A DNA stretch of 64,000 bases, from contig CAVSWT010000023.1 of assembly GCA_963731745.1 (NCBI GenBank), positions 62,001-126,000 of the forward strand, given 5' to 3'. A program made the translations under genes and the position numbers. The stretch is from CAVSWT01 sp963731745. Lineage in GTDB: Bacteria; Bacteroidota; Ignavibacteria; Ignavibacteriales; Ignavibacteriaceae. This document shows, in pieces, positions 44,913 to 53,577 of this stretch. How positions within the stretch are numbered: position 1 is the stretch's first letter; each line of letters starts with the position of its first letter. The notes beneath the pieces are model-generated. The model was not told the DNA's origin. It saw only the letters and a list, made by a program, of their open reading frames with translations, and searched no databases.

Positions 44913-45638
44913 ATGAGCAATAAGCCCGAATCAAATCCTGTTTCTGAAAGATCGAATAAACCATTATCAAAAATCGATGCTAAAGTTTTAATGTCCATAA
45001 CAATCATAATAATAGGCGTCGTCACGTTTACCATAATTGCTATTAATGTTTCAGCTGGAAATACAAAAAGTTTTGATATGTGGGCTTTAAAATTTTTCCG
45101 TCAAACAAACAACCCTGTTCAATCAATCGGAAATGAATTGGTAACAAGTTCGGTGAGGGATATAACGGCATTAGGAAGCGGAATAGTTACCATTCTTTTT
45201 ACTCTTGCCGTGCTTGGATTGCTTCTATTCCAAAAAAAATACAATATGTTTTATTTAATATTAGGCGCAACACTTGGGGGGGGATTGCTGGGATTTTTGT
45301 TAAAAGAAATTTTTGGAAGAGAACGTCCTGATGTAATTTATCATTTAGCACCGGAAACATCTTTAAGCTTTCCAAGCGGACATTCATTGATGTCTATGGT
45401 TATGTATCTTTCTTTTGCAGCATTGCTCATGCGGATTCCATATGATAGAGCAATCAAAATTTATATAATTTCGATTGCACTTTTTTTGTCACTAATTATT
45501 GGTATAAGTAGGATTTATCTTGGCGTACATTATGCAACCGACGTGCTTGCAGGTTGGTCTATCGGAGTTGCATGGGCTTCTTTCTGCTGGCTGATAGCTC
45601 ATTTTGTAGAACAAAATAAAAACAAAAAAGAAGTTTAA
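44913..45638 (+). CDS. PAP2 family membrane phosphatase
   Basis: Lipid phosphatase of the PAP2/undecaprenyl-pyrophosphate phosphatase type in the inner membrane. The three-part active site is clear: KEIFGRERPD, PSGHSLMSMVMYL, and SRIYLGVHYATDVLAGW, with about six hydrophobic segments. At 241 residues it is normal. Likely substrates are undecaprenyl diphosphate or phosphatidyl-glycerophosphate; it cannot be resolved here. The rhomboid gene follows with a 3-13 base gap, depending on start, so the two are probably co-transcribed. Confidence 0.9.
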   Translation: MSNKPESNPVSERSNKPLSKIDAKVLMSITIIIIGVVTFTIIAINVSAGNTKSFDMWALKFFRQTNNPVQSIGNELVTSSVRDITALGSGIVTILFTLAVLGLLLFQKKYNMFYLILGATLGGGLLGFLLKEIFGRERPDVIYHLAPETSLSFPSGHSLMSMVMYLSFAALLMRIPYDRAIKIYIISIALFLSLIIGISRIYLGVHYATDVLAGWSIGVAWASFCWLIAHFVEQNKNKKEV

Positions 45639-45650
45639 GGTTTGCCTGCA

Positions 45651-46301
45651 ATGACTGAGGATAAACAAAAAATATTTGATGCCTTAATTCTCCCGGGTTC
45701 ATTTGTGCTTTTTATCTGGCTAATAAAATTGGTGGAAGTCATCTTCCATTTAAATTTTACATCCTTTGGTATTTTCCCCAGAGACTTCTCACATCTTCCG
45801 GGTATCATTTTTTCACCGCTTATTCATTCAGGATTTTCCCATCTATTCTCGAATACAATTCCAATCATTTTTTTAGGATGGGGAGTTGTATTCTTTTATA
45901 AGAATGCTTCAGTAAAAGTATTTCTTTCGGTCTATTTTTTTTCTGGATTATTGGTTTGGCTCTTTGCCCGTCCGGCATATCATATCGGTGCAAGCGGGTT
46001 GATTTATGGATTAGTAACTTTTTTATTTTTTAGTGGAATAATCCGTCGCGATAACAGATCCATTGCTTTAGCACTTGTGGTGACTTTTTTATACGGCAGC
46101 TTAATTTGGGGAGTGCTTCCTGTTAATAACGGAGTTTCTTGGGAGTCACATTTTTTTGGTGCAGTAGTTGGATTTGTATTAGCATTTCTTCTTAGAAAAA
46201 GTGATCCATATAAAAAGTACGATTGGGAAGATGAAGATTATATTGAAGATAAAAATAATCTGGAGATCTCTTATGGCCGGAAAAATCCGTTTGAAGAATA
46301 G
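45651..46301 (+). CDS. Rhomboid family intramembrane serine protease
   Basis: Membrane protease with six hydrophobic segments and about 216 residues. The catalytic dyad is visible as HIGASGLIYGLVTFLFFSG (serine) and SWESHFFGAVVGFVLAFLL (histidine); GFSHLFSNTIPIIFLGWGV carries the conserved H/N helix. The C-terminus has an acidic segment, DWEDEDYIED. I chose ATG at 45651 over the TTG at 45642, as AAGG lies at a good distance before it. Substrates are unknown. Confidence 0.88.
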   Translation: MTEDKQKIFDALILPGSFVLFIWLIKLVEVIFHLNFTSFGIFPRDFSHLPGIIFSPLIHSGFSHLFSNTIPIIFLGWGVVFFYKNASVKVFLSVYFFSGLLVWLFARPAYHIGASGLIYGLVTFLFFSGIIRRDNRSIALALVVTFLYGSLIWGVLPVNNGVSWESHFFGAVVGFVLAFLLRKSDPYKKYDWEDEDYIEDKNNLEISYGRKNPFEE

Positions 46302-46388
46302 TCTTTCCTAAAATCTTTAAATAATTTTAATTCGAGTTTTACTTATAAAAAATATGAAATGATTCTTCTTGTTAATCTTAAAAGAAGT

Positions 46389-46739
46389 TTAATGTTTTGT
46401 TGCAGCATACCATATCGTTGCTAAAAAGGCTATTCCAAAAGCTGCATAAAGAAAAACCGGCGAACTTTCTTCGAAAGGAATTTTATTTACCGAAATAATA
46501 TCCGAAATAGGAATTCTCTGATATGAGCCATCAACTAAAGTTCCATCTAGAAAATCTCCTTTAACCGCAAGCAGCCTTTCTTGATAAGTATAATCATAAG
46601 TAGACCCCTCTTTAGTTTCAATTACAGTTACTTTAAATCTATCTCTGTCTATTTGTCTTTGTATTAAATCGTTTTTAGTATAGCATCCGGAGAATATTAA
46701 AAGCAGAAATAATATTATAATTGAGTATTTAATTTTCAT
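46389..46739 (-). CDS. Small predicted lipoprotein
   Basis: Lipoprotein of about 116 residues. I start it at the internal ATG (46739), giving MKIKYSIIILFLLLIFSGC: a short basic region, a hydrophobic core and the lipobox FSGC. The longer frame to 46787 would put 16 extra residues before the signal. The mature part has the charged segment DRDRFKVTVIETKEG, and SDIISVNKI; a hydrophobic stretch near the C-terminus (FLYAAFGIAFLATIWYAA) may span a membrane. It matches no family I recognise. Confidence 0.6.
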   Translation of the reverse strand: MKIKYSIIILFLLLIFSGCYTKNDLIQRQIDRDRFKVTVIETKEGSTYDYTYQERLLAVKGDFLDGTLVDGSYQRIPISDIISVNKIPFEESSPVFLYAAFGIAFLATIWYAATKH

Positions 46740-46848
46740 TGGAAGTAAAATTAAAGAAAATTTTGTTTTCTCGAAATTCTTAACCAAAAGAATTATATTA
46801 ACCCTATAAATCTATGATCAAAATTAAATCAATTTATGCGGCAATATT

Positions 46849-48540
46849 ATGAATAAAATAAATCGAAGAAAATTTATTGTAAATTCATCTCTCATCGGCG
46901 CGTCAGCCCTTGTCTTAGGAGCTAAAAGCACTTCCGGTATATTTATTAAATCAAGATCGTTTGATATACTAATTAAAAATGGAAATATAATTGACGGTAC
47001 CGGCAAAAAAGAATTTATTGCAGATGTTGGTATAAAAGACGGGAAGATAATTGAAATTGGAAATATTGCTGATGCGGAAGCGGCATTTACGATTGATGGT
47101 AAAAGCTTAAAAGTAACGCCTGGATTTATTGACATTCATTCTCATACAGATACTGATTTAATAATTAATCCCAAAGCAGAAAGTAAAATTAGACAAGGTG
47201 TAACGACCGAAATTTGCGGACAAGACGGATCTTCGTGGGGACCCATTGCAGATAGAAATCTGACGAAACAAATCCAAAGTTTTAAGGAGGAATATGGCGA
47301 TAATCTTAGCTGGAGAACTATGGGAGGATTTTTAGATAACTTTTCGAATAGAAAATTTTGTGTAAATCTTGCTTCAATGCTCGGATTAGGAACTATCCGA
47401 AAAGTGGTAGTTGGAATGGACGACCGTCCCGCGACTAAAGATGAAATGAAACAAATGCAGAAGGAAGTTGAAAAAGCAATTAACGAAGGTGCGATTGGTG
47501 TTTCGACAGGACTTGAATATACTCCAGGCAGTTTTGCTTCAACTGAAGAACTGGCTGAATTATGTAAAGCCGTACCAAAAGAATTTAGACTTTATGCAAC
47601 TCATATGCGCAACGAAGCTGATACCGTAATTGAATCGATGAAAGAAGCAATCAAGATTGCAAAAAATTCAAATTCTAGTCTGGAAATTTCTCATTTAAAA
47701 ATGCAGGGAAAATCAAATTGGTATAAAGTTGATGAAGCTCTTGCGTTAATTGATAAAATGCACGATGAAGGATTAAATATTAATGCTGATAGATATACTT
47801 ACCTTGCATTTCATACAGATCTTGCGAATCTCTTTCCGCTTTGGTCACGTGATGGCGGCACTAAAAAGTTTATTGAAAGATTAAATGACAATTCACTTTT
47901 ACCGAAGATGAAAGAATATGCTGAAAATAAAGTCAGCGATTTTAACGAAGATTGGAACGGAGTTTTAATTTCAGGCATTGGAAATAAAGAATTAAAAAAG
48001 TTTCAAGGGCAAACAATTAAACAAATCGCGGACGAAGAAGGCAAAGATTATTTTGATGTGTGTGTTTCTTTACTTAAAAAAACTGATAACGATGTATCAA
48101 TGGTTGGGTTTGCAATGAGTGAAGAATCAACTATGAAAATTCTTTCTCATCCTTTGGTAATGATTGCATCGGACGCAGGCTCGCATGCACCATATCCGCC
48201 AATGAACAGGACAATAGCTCATCCAAGAGCATACGGAACTTTTCCAAGAGCAATTGCAAAATATGTGAGAGAAAAAAAGATTTGTTCGCTTGAAGAAATG
48301 ATAAGAAAGATGACCTCAATGCCAGCTGATAAATTAAATTTTAAAGACAAAGGCAGATTGGAAAAAGGCAAATCAGCTGATATTGTTTTGTTTGATTATA
48401 ATAAAATACAAGACAGAGCTACTTATACTGATCCTCATCAATATCCTGAAGGTATTCCATTTGTAATTGTAAACGGTGAAGTCGTGATTAAAAATGGAGA
48501 ACACACAGGCGCAATGCCGGGAAAAGTTATAAAAAGTTAG
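46849..48540 (+). CDS. D-aminoacylase / N-acyl-D-amino-acid deacylase (amidohydrolase superfamily), predicted Tat-exported
   Basis: Zinc-dependent hydrolase of 563 residues. The N-terminus INRRKFIVNSSLIGASALVL fits a twin-arginine signal. The amidohydrolase barrel has TPGFIDIHSHTDTDL (metal HxH), RQGVTTEICGQDGSSWG (the cysteine typical of D-aminoacylases), YATHMRNEADTVIESMKEA and LEISHLKMQGKSNW, then VMIASDAGSHAPYPPMN. GKSADIVLFDYNKIQDRATY is the C-terminal closing strand. The family removes N-acyl groups from D-amino acids. Export suggests scavenging of peptidoglycan fragments or D-amino acid conjugates; inference. Confidence 0.88.
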   Translation: MNKINRRKFIVNSSLIGASALVLGAKSTSGIFIKSRSFDILIKNGNIIDGTGKKEFIADVGIKDGKIIEIGNIADAEAAFTIDGKSLKVTPGFIDIHSHTDTDLIINPKAESKIRQGVTTEICGQDGSSWGPIADRNLTKQIQSFKEEYGDNLSWRTMGGFLDNFSNRKFCVNLASMLGLGTIRKVVVGMDDRPATKDEMKQMQKEVEKAINEGAIGVSTGLEYTPGSFASTEELAELCKAVPKEFRLYATHMRNEADTVIESMKEAIKIAKNSNSSLEISHLKMQGKSNWYKVDEALALIDKMHDEGLNINADRYTYLAFHTDLANLFPLWSRDGGTKKFIERLNDNSLLPKMKEYAENKVSDFNEDWNGVLISGIGNKELKKFQGQTIKQIADEEGKDYFDVCVSLLKKTDNDVSMVGFAMSEESTMKILSHPLVMIASDAGSHAPYPPMNRTIAHPRAYGTFPRAIAKYVREKKICSLEEMIRKMTSMPADKLNFKDKGRLEKGKSADIVLFDYNKIQDRATYTDPHQYPEGIPFVIVNGEVVIKNGEHTGAMPGKVIKS

Positions 48541-48796
48541 TATTTAATTGTGAAGTATTAATTTTACGGTTTCATAAAGTTGAATGAATATGAGACAAAA
48601 TAGTCCCAATTAATAATTAATATTTTTGATTCCTTATCGCGGAATCTTGCTAAATTAGGTTAAAAATAAAAATTTTGATTACTTATTAATTGTTCTTTCC
48701 ATGGCAAAGAAATTGCTCTAAATACATTTCAGTAGTTTTAAATTTTAATTAATGCACCTTTATAAATAGTTACAAAAAATAATTTCTAGATAAAAT

Positions 48797-49453
48797 ATGT
48801 CAGAATTTATTATCTACTTAAAAAAAGATAGTAAGCGTAATCAAAAGCTTGAGAAGATCACTTTTTTATTAGCGGGATTTAGTTTTCTGATTGCCGTTAT
48901 GGATAATTATAATTCTGATCATAAGGTGATTGATGGACTTGATTATATTTATAACGCCGCTATGCTTGTGGCCGGAATTACTAATATTATATATGGCATC
49001 TTGTTTAATAGGCTCAAAGATAATTCTGTAAAAGAATTAATAACCAGGCTGTTATTCACTTTAACCGGCACAATATTGATTATTGACGGCGTTCATAAAA
49101 TTCTTCTTCAGCATTATTTAATCCAATACTTCCTTATTGCTGCCGGAATCCTTTATATCTTTCTCGGTTTTTATTATAAACAAATTCAAAAACTTAAATC
49201 TGTAAGATTAAACAAAGAAGGAATTTCGTGGAGGACATCTCCATTTGTTAAACACACCTTTTTATGGAACGATATTTCTTCTCTTTATTTGGAGGAGAAA
49301 AGAATGACAATAACACTTCTCAATAAAAAAAATTATAAAATAAATTTATCTTCAATCAAAGATGACGATCACGACGAACTTGTAAAAAAAGTTCAGGAAT
49401 TTTCCAATCTCAGCAATAGCGAGCTTGCGGCAAGCAGCATTTACCTAAATTAG
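48797..49453 (+). CDS. Uncharacterised membrane protein with a C-terminal PH-like domain
   Basis: No family recognised with confidence. The first 130 residues form about four hydrophobic helices (for example KITFLLAGFSFLIAVM and LLFTLTGTILIIDGVH). The last 80 residues, from SVRLNKEGISWRTSPF through FLWNDISSLYLEEKRM to KKVQEFSNLSN, alternate in the way bacterial PH-type domains do. It stands after a 256-base non-coding gap holding only a short stem (GATTCC/GGAATC at 48628-48646). Function is unknown. Confidence 0.55.
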   Translation: MSEFIIYLKKDSKRNQKLEKITFLLAGFSFLIAVMDNYNSDHKVIDGLDYIYNAAMLVAGITNIIYGILFNRLKDNSVKELITRLLFTLTGTILIIDGVHKILLQHYLIQYFLIAAGILYIFLGFYYKQIQKLKSVRLNKEGISWRTSPFVKHTFLWNDISSLYLEEKRMTITLLNKKNYKINLSSIKDDDHDELVKKVQEFSNLSNSELAASSIYLN

Positions 49454-49555
49454 AAAAATAAAATGTTATAATTTTGTGATGAATTATCATCACTCTTTTC
49501 GTATTTAACTTATTATAAAACTTCATTCTAGTTACTAATTCTTTAGGAACGCTTA

Positions 49556-50044
49556 ATGCATAAAGTATTAATATACGCTTGTCTGCTTTTCATGATTACT
49601 ATTTCGGCACTTGCTCAGGAAACAAATTTTAAAATTAAGACAATAGACAACTCCGTAATTGAATTAAAAAATTTGTATTCCAAAGGCGCTGTGCTTGTAA
49701 ATTTCTGGGCCTTATGGTGTGAACCATGCAGAGCAGAAATGAAGTATTTAGATGACATATATAATAAATACAAAGAAAAAGGATTTACAATTTTAGGTAT
49801 CAACCAAGATTCACCTAAAAGTGTTTCAAAAGTTAGGTCGTATATATCTTCGCAAAAAATTAATTACCCCATAGCGTTAGATCCGAATTCGCAATATTTA
49901 CAAAAATTAAACGGCCAATCAATTCCATATTCTTTATTGTATGACTCTGATGGAAAACTTGTATACAAGCATAGTGGCTATTTACCGGGAGATGAAATAG
50001 AAATCGAAAAACATATTGCAGAAATTCTCTCAGGTAAAAATTGA
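49556..50044 (+). CDS. TlpA-like thiol:disulfide oxidoreductase
   Basis: Secreted thioredoxin-domain protein of 162 residues. The signal peptide ends near residue 20 (LFMITISALA). The active site is VNFWALWCEPCRAEMKYLDD with W54 and the C55-x-x-C58 pair, then ILGINQDSPKSVSKVRSYIS and the cis-proline region SIPYSLLYDSDGKLVY. It probably reduces disulfides in envelope proteins. Its stop overlaps the start of the next gene (TTGA), so it is translationally coupled to the DUF6029 protein. Confidence 0.9.
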   Translation: MHKVLIYACLLFMITISALAQETNFKIKTIDNSVIELKNLYSKGAVLVNFWALWCEPCRAEMKYLDDIYNKYKEKGFTILGINQDSPKSVSKVRSYISSQKINYPIALDPNSQYLQKLNGQSIPYSLLYDSDGKLVYKHSGYLPGDEIEIEKHIAEILSGKN

Positions 50045-51669
50045 TTAAACTAAAAAAATTAATAATAAGTCTAGCGCTGCTGATATGTTCTGAAGGTTTG
50101 TATGGACAAGATATTTTTCCATCGGTTTCCAATGTACTTAGATACGGAAGCGGCCATAGATTATACGGAATGGTTGATCAGCCGTTTAATTACTTCGAAA
50201 ATTTAACAGACTTAAGAATTTCGTTGCCTGAAAATTTTGTGATTGGTACAAGATTTCTTTACGACAATCCGCCTGAAGTTGGTTCTGTTTTTAAAGGAAT
50301 TAAAAGAAGATTTATTGAGTATAACGGTGATAGTTTTTATTTACGAGCTGGTAATTCATCAACATTGTTTGGAAGAGGATTGGCTTTGAACTTATTCGAG
50401 AACAGAGGTTTAGCATATGACACCTGGATGGACGGAATAAAAGCATCTTACAACAACAATTATATAAAAGCCACAATTCTTGGCGGCACAATTGACTTTC
50501 GTGATTCTATTAATTTTGTCAGAAATGAAATATACAATATTAAGGCAGTAAACTTCGAAGTTACACCAATTAACTCATTAAGTTTTGGAACTACATTTAT
50601 TTCAGCTGATGGAAATATTCCAACTGGCGTCGATCCAGTTGTTTCACCGCCAAAAAATATTAATGCTGAAATTCCTGAATTGTATCTTTCATTAAATATG
50701 AGCGAGATACAATTTTATTTTGATTGGTCGCATAAATGGACAAATATTTTAACAGATAAATCATCTTCAAATGGTTCAGGAATTTATTCTGCTTTTTCAT
50801 TTTTAGGCAGTGGATTCGGAATAACAATCGATTATAAAAATTATTTGTTTGATGAACGCGATCCTTATGAACGAAATGATTTTACACGGGCAACAAGAAT
50901 GCTGCCGTTTCAAAATCCGCCGATTGTAATGAAAGAGCAAAGCTCAATTTTATTATCCAGAGCAATTCATGAAGTAGATTTTAATGATGAAGTTGGATTT
51001 CAAATTGAAGGTTACTACTCAATTGACGAAAACACTACTTTAAATGTTAATACAAGCCTTGCCAGCAGACATAATTTATTTCTTTTGAACCCCATGGATT
51101 TTTCTTTTTCGAAACAAAAAAGAGAAAGCAATTTTTTGCCCTCGTCAAAACACGAATACTCGCCATACTGGGAATTTTTAACAGAAATTGAACATTATTT
51201 TGATTATACCACTGTTCTACGAATAGGTGCTGCGAGAAGAACAAAAACCATTTATGAAGACTTTTCTGGAATTAGCGGAAGCCATATAATTTTATCCACT
51301 GTAATACCTTCACAATTTCAGTATACTTATAATCAAAATTATTCTTTCGTATTTCAATATGAATTTGAAGCAGTAAATGATAATTATAATTCAGATCAAC
51401 AGAAATTTAATAATCAATTTATTTCCTTAACAAATTCCTTTTTCTCAAAATATTCTGCTGCGGTAAGATATGAATTCACGAATAACAAATATGACCTTTC
51501 AGGCAAAAAAAATTGGCTGACAATTGAGGCAGGATACAGAATAGATCAGTCAAATACATTAACATTATCATATGGAAGTGAGAGAGGTGGACAGACTTGC
51601 TCGAATGGAGTTTGTAGATATATTCTGCCTTTCAAAGGTCTTAGACTTTCATTTGTAAGTACAATTTGA
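50041..51669 (+). CDS. DUF6029-like outer-membrane beta-barrel protein
   Basis: Predicted outer-membrane protein of 542 residues with a signal peptide (IISLALLICSEGLYGQ). The body is rich in alternating amphipathic strands, with aromatic residues at strand ends (for example NNYIKATILGGTIDF and EFTNNKYDLSGKKNWLTIE), and the C-terminus ends in LPFKGLRLSFVSTI, as in barrel proteins. It looks like DUF6029 proteins of the FCB group, found next to Omp28 and TlpA genes. The start codon is TTG at 50041, overlapping the tlpA-like stop. Role unknown; it may work with its neighbours in cell-surface thiol or metal traffic. Confidence 0.7.
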   Translation: MIKLKKLIISLALLICSEGLYGQDIFPSVSNVLRYGSGHRLYGMVDQPFNYFENLTDLRISLPENFVIGTRFLYDNPPEVGSVFKGIKRRFIEYNGDSFYLRAGNSSTLFGRGLALNLFENRGLAYDTWMDGIKASYNNNYIKATILGGTIDFRDSINFVRNEIYNIKAVNFEVTPINSLSFGTTFISADGNIPTGVDPVVSPPKNINAEIPELYLSLNMSEIQFYFDWSHKWTNILTDKSSSNGSGIYSAFSFLGSGFGITIDYKNYLFDERDPYERNDFTRATRMLPFQNPPIVMKEQSSILLSRAIHEVDFNDEVGFQIEGYYSIDENTTLNVNTSLASRHNLFLLNPMDFSFSKQKRESNFLPSSKHEYSPYWEFLTEIEHYFDYTTVLRIGAARRTKTIYEDFSGISGSHIILSTVIPSQFQYTYNQNYSFVFQYEFEAVNDNYNSDQQKFNNQFISLTNSFFSKYSAAVRYEFTNNKYDLSGKKNWLTIEAGYRIDQSNTLTLSYGSERGGQTCSNGVCRYILPFKGLRLSFVSTI

Positions 51670-51676
51670 GGTAATA

Positions 51677-52730
51677 ATGAAAAAGATTTTAACAAAATTT
51701 ATTATTCTTTTAACAATATTTTTTTCTATCAATTACGCCGCCGAAAAAAAAATTTTGCTGGAAGTTTTAACCAATTCACATTGCCCGCTATGTCCGCCGG
51801 CTCATACGGTAATTAACTCTTACTTAGCGAACAGTGCGAATGCATCTAAAATAAATTATATATTTTATCATATGGTTTTCCCATATTCTGACGATAAACT
51901 TTATAATGATAATCCACTCGATGCTTCGGGAAGAAACACTTATTATGGTCCTTACTCTTCAACACCTCACGGATTTTTTAACGGCGTAACGCAGTCTAGT
52001 AATTATTCCGGCTGGGGTAATTCATTGGATGCATTAGTTGGTGAAGAAAGCCCGCTTGAAATTTTATTGAGCGGATCTGGTCAAGCTGGCCAAAGTTTAA
52101 AAATAAAAGCTGAGGTTACAAGAACTGGAGACATTTCTGAGAGTGATTTAATTATACATTTTGTAGTGGTTGAAAATTTAATTTACCAGGGTAGAAATGG
52201 AATTTCTTATCATCGACATGTAATGAGAAAAATGATTCCATCTGCTGAAGGAGAGGCGTTTTCAATCGATGCTAATGAAACAAAAGAAGTTGAGAAAGAT
52301 ATTCCTATCGATTCTAAATGGGCTGCTGACAGCCTGGCAGTTGTGGTATTTGTTCAAAGCAAGAGTTCAAAAAAAGTTTATCAATCAGAAACTATAAATT
52401 ACAATCAGTTAATATTAACTGATGTAAAAGAAAACAAAAATCTACCAAAAACATTTAAGCTCGATCAAAATTATCCGAACCCATTTAATCCCACAACTAA
52501 AATTAGCTGGCAATCTCCTGTGGATGGTTGGCAGACATTAAAGGTTTATGATTTATTAGGAAATGAAGTCGCCGTTTTAGTAAATGAATATAAACCGGCC
52601 GGGAAGATATGAAATCACTTTTAATGCTTCAGAAAATCAGCAGCATTCATCTTTGCCGAGCGGGTTTTATATTTATCAATTGAAAGCCGGTAATTTTATT
52701 CAAACTAAAAAGATGATACTATTAAAGTAA
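51677..52730 (+). CDS. Omp28-related protein with T9SS sorting domain, frameshifted near the C-terminus
   Basis: Secreted thioredoxin-fold-like protein. The signal peptide is followed by KKILLEVLTNSHCPLCPPAH with a CPLC motif, and by YIFYHMVFPYSDDKL and TPHGFFNGVT, typical of Omp28 proteins. The C-terminal sorting domain begins LDQNYPNPFNPTTKISWQ. The frame ends at 52612, after NEYKPAGKI. One extra A at about 52603-52608 causes this; the next frame continues YEITFNASENQQHSSLPSGF through KAGNFIQTKKMILLK to a stop at 52730. Repaired length is about 350 residues. It is the last gene of a TlpA-DUF6029-Omp28 operon. Confidence 0.86.
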
Positions 52731-52755
52731 AATTGAAAAATTAAATTTCTTATTT

Positions 52756-52788
52756 AAAGAAGACGGCTTTAATGGCCGTCTTTTTTTT
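52756..52788 (+). terminator. Rho-independent terminator of the Omp28 operon
   Basis: AAGACGGC (52760-52767), loop TTTAATG, GCCGTCTT, then a run of T. The stem extends further through flanking A/T pairs, and the T-tract totals ten from 52781 minus the G/T edge. It lies 29 bases after the repaired Omp28 stop. It is the clearest terminator in the window. Confidence 0.85.
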
Positions 52789-52848
52789 GTCTTAGCAAAT
52801 TATTTTTTCCCTTAAAAATCATAATTGCATAATTGTCAATAAATGTTT

Positions 52849-52886
52849 GTTAAGCTTGACAATAAATTTAAGCATACTTAACTTTG
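52849..52886 (+). promoter_or_regulatory. Promoter of the DtxR/Nramp genes with overlapping palindromic operator candidates
   Basis: TTG (52856-52858), a 20-base spacer and TAACTTTG (52879-52886) form a Bacteroidota-type promoter 30 bases before the DtxR gene. A palindrome, TTAAG-CATA-CTTAA (52868-52881), overlaps the -7 element, and an imperfect one, GTTAAGCTTGAC (52849-52860), overlaps the -33 TTG. Their positions fit repression by the metal-bound regulator encoded immediately downstream; that link is inference. Confidence 0.6.
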
Positions 52887-52916
52887 CAACCATATATCAC
52901 TTAACATTATTTTCAA

Positions 52917-53573
52917 ATGCAAAATATTTCAAAAGAAGATTATCTGGGAATTATATATAAATACAAGGAAGAAAACGGGGAAGTAAAAGCAAACGTTATT
53001 GCCGAAAAACTTCAGGTTTCAAATGCTGCTGTAACTGATATGCTCAAGAAATTATCCAAGGGTAAATATATTAAGTATCAGCCGTACAAAGGCATTAAGC
53101 TAACAAACAGCGGTGAAGATCTTGCCAGAAACATAGTTAGAAGGCACAGAATATGGGAGGTTTTTCTTCATCAAATTGTTGGCATTCCCTGGGATAAGGT
53201 TCACGATGAAGCTCATAATCTTGAACATTCAGCTTCGGATGATTTAATAAATCGTATGGAAGAGATGCTTAATTTTCCTGAGTTTGATCCGCACGGAGAT
53301 CCGATTCCTTCAAAAGATGGATTAGTTCCGCAGCAGAAAAAATCTATTCCGCTTTCCATGCTTAATAAAAATGATAAAGGAACTGTCTTAAGAGTAAATG
53401 ATTTTAATAATGATTTTTTAAAATACATTTCCAATATAGGCATTGAATTGGGTAAAGAAATTAAAGTGAAAAATGTTTTAGGATTTGATCATTCCATGCT
53501 TGTGTCAATAAATAAAAAAGAAATAAATATAAGCAGCACGATTGCCGCTAATATTTTTGTTGATAAAGAATAA
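52917..53573 (+). CDS. DtxR/MntR family metal-dependent transcriptional repressor
   Basis: Regulator of 218 residues. The N-terminal winged helix has SKEDYLGIIYKYKEENGEVK, VIAEKLQVSNAAVTDMLKKL (recognition helix) and YIKYQPYKGIKLTNSGEDLA. The dimerisation and metal domain has RRHRIWEVFLHQIVGIPWDK and DEAHNLEHSASDDLINRMEE, with EFDPHGDPIPSKDG. The last 75 residues form an FeoA/SH3-like domain. In the family, Mn2+ or Fe2+ binding triggers DNA binding. It sits 4 bases before the Nramp-UspA gene, which it most likely controls together with itself. Confidence 0.92.
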   Translation: MQNISKEDYLGIIYKYKEENGEVKANVIAEKLQVSNAAVTDMLKKLSKGKYIKYQPYKGIKLTNSGEDLARNIVRRHRIWEVFLHQIVGIPWDKVHDEAHNLEHSASDDLINRMEEMLNFPEFDPHGDPIPSKDGLVPQQKKSIPLSMLNKNDKGTVLRVNDFNNDFLKYISNIGIELGKEIKVKNVLGFDHSMLVSINKKEINISSTIAANIFVDKE

Positions 53574-53577
53574 TTTT

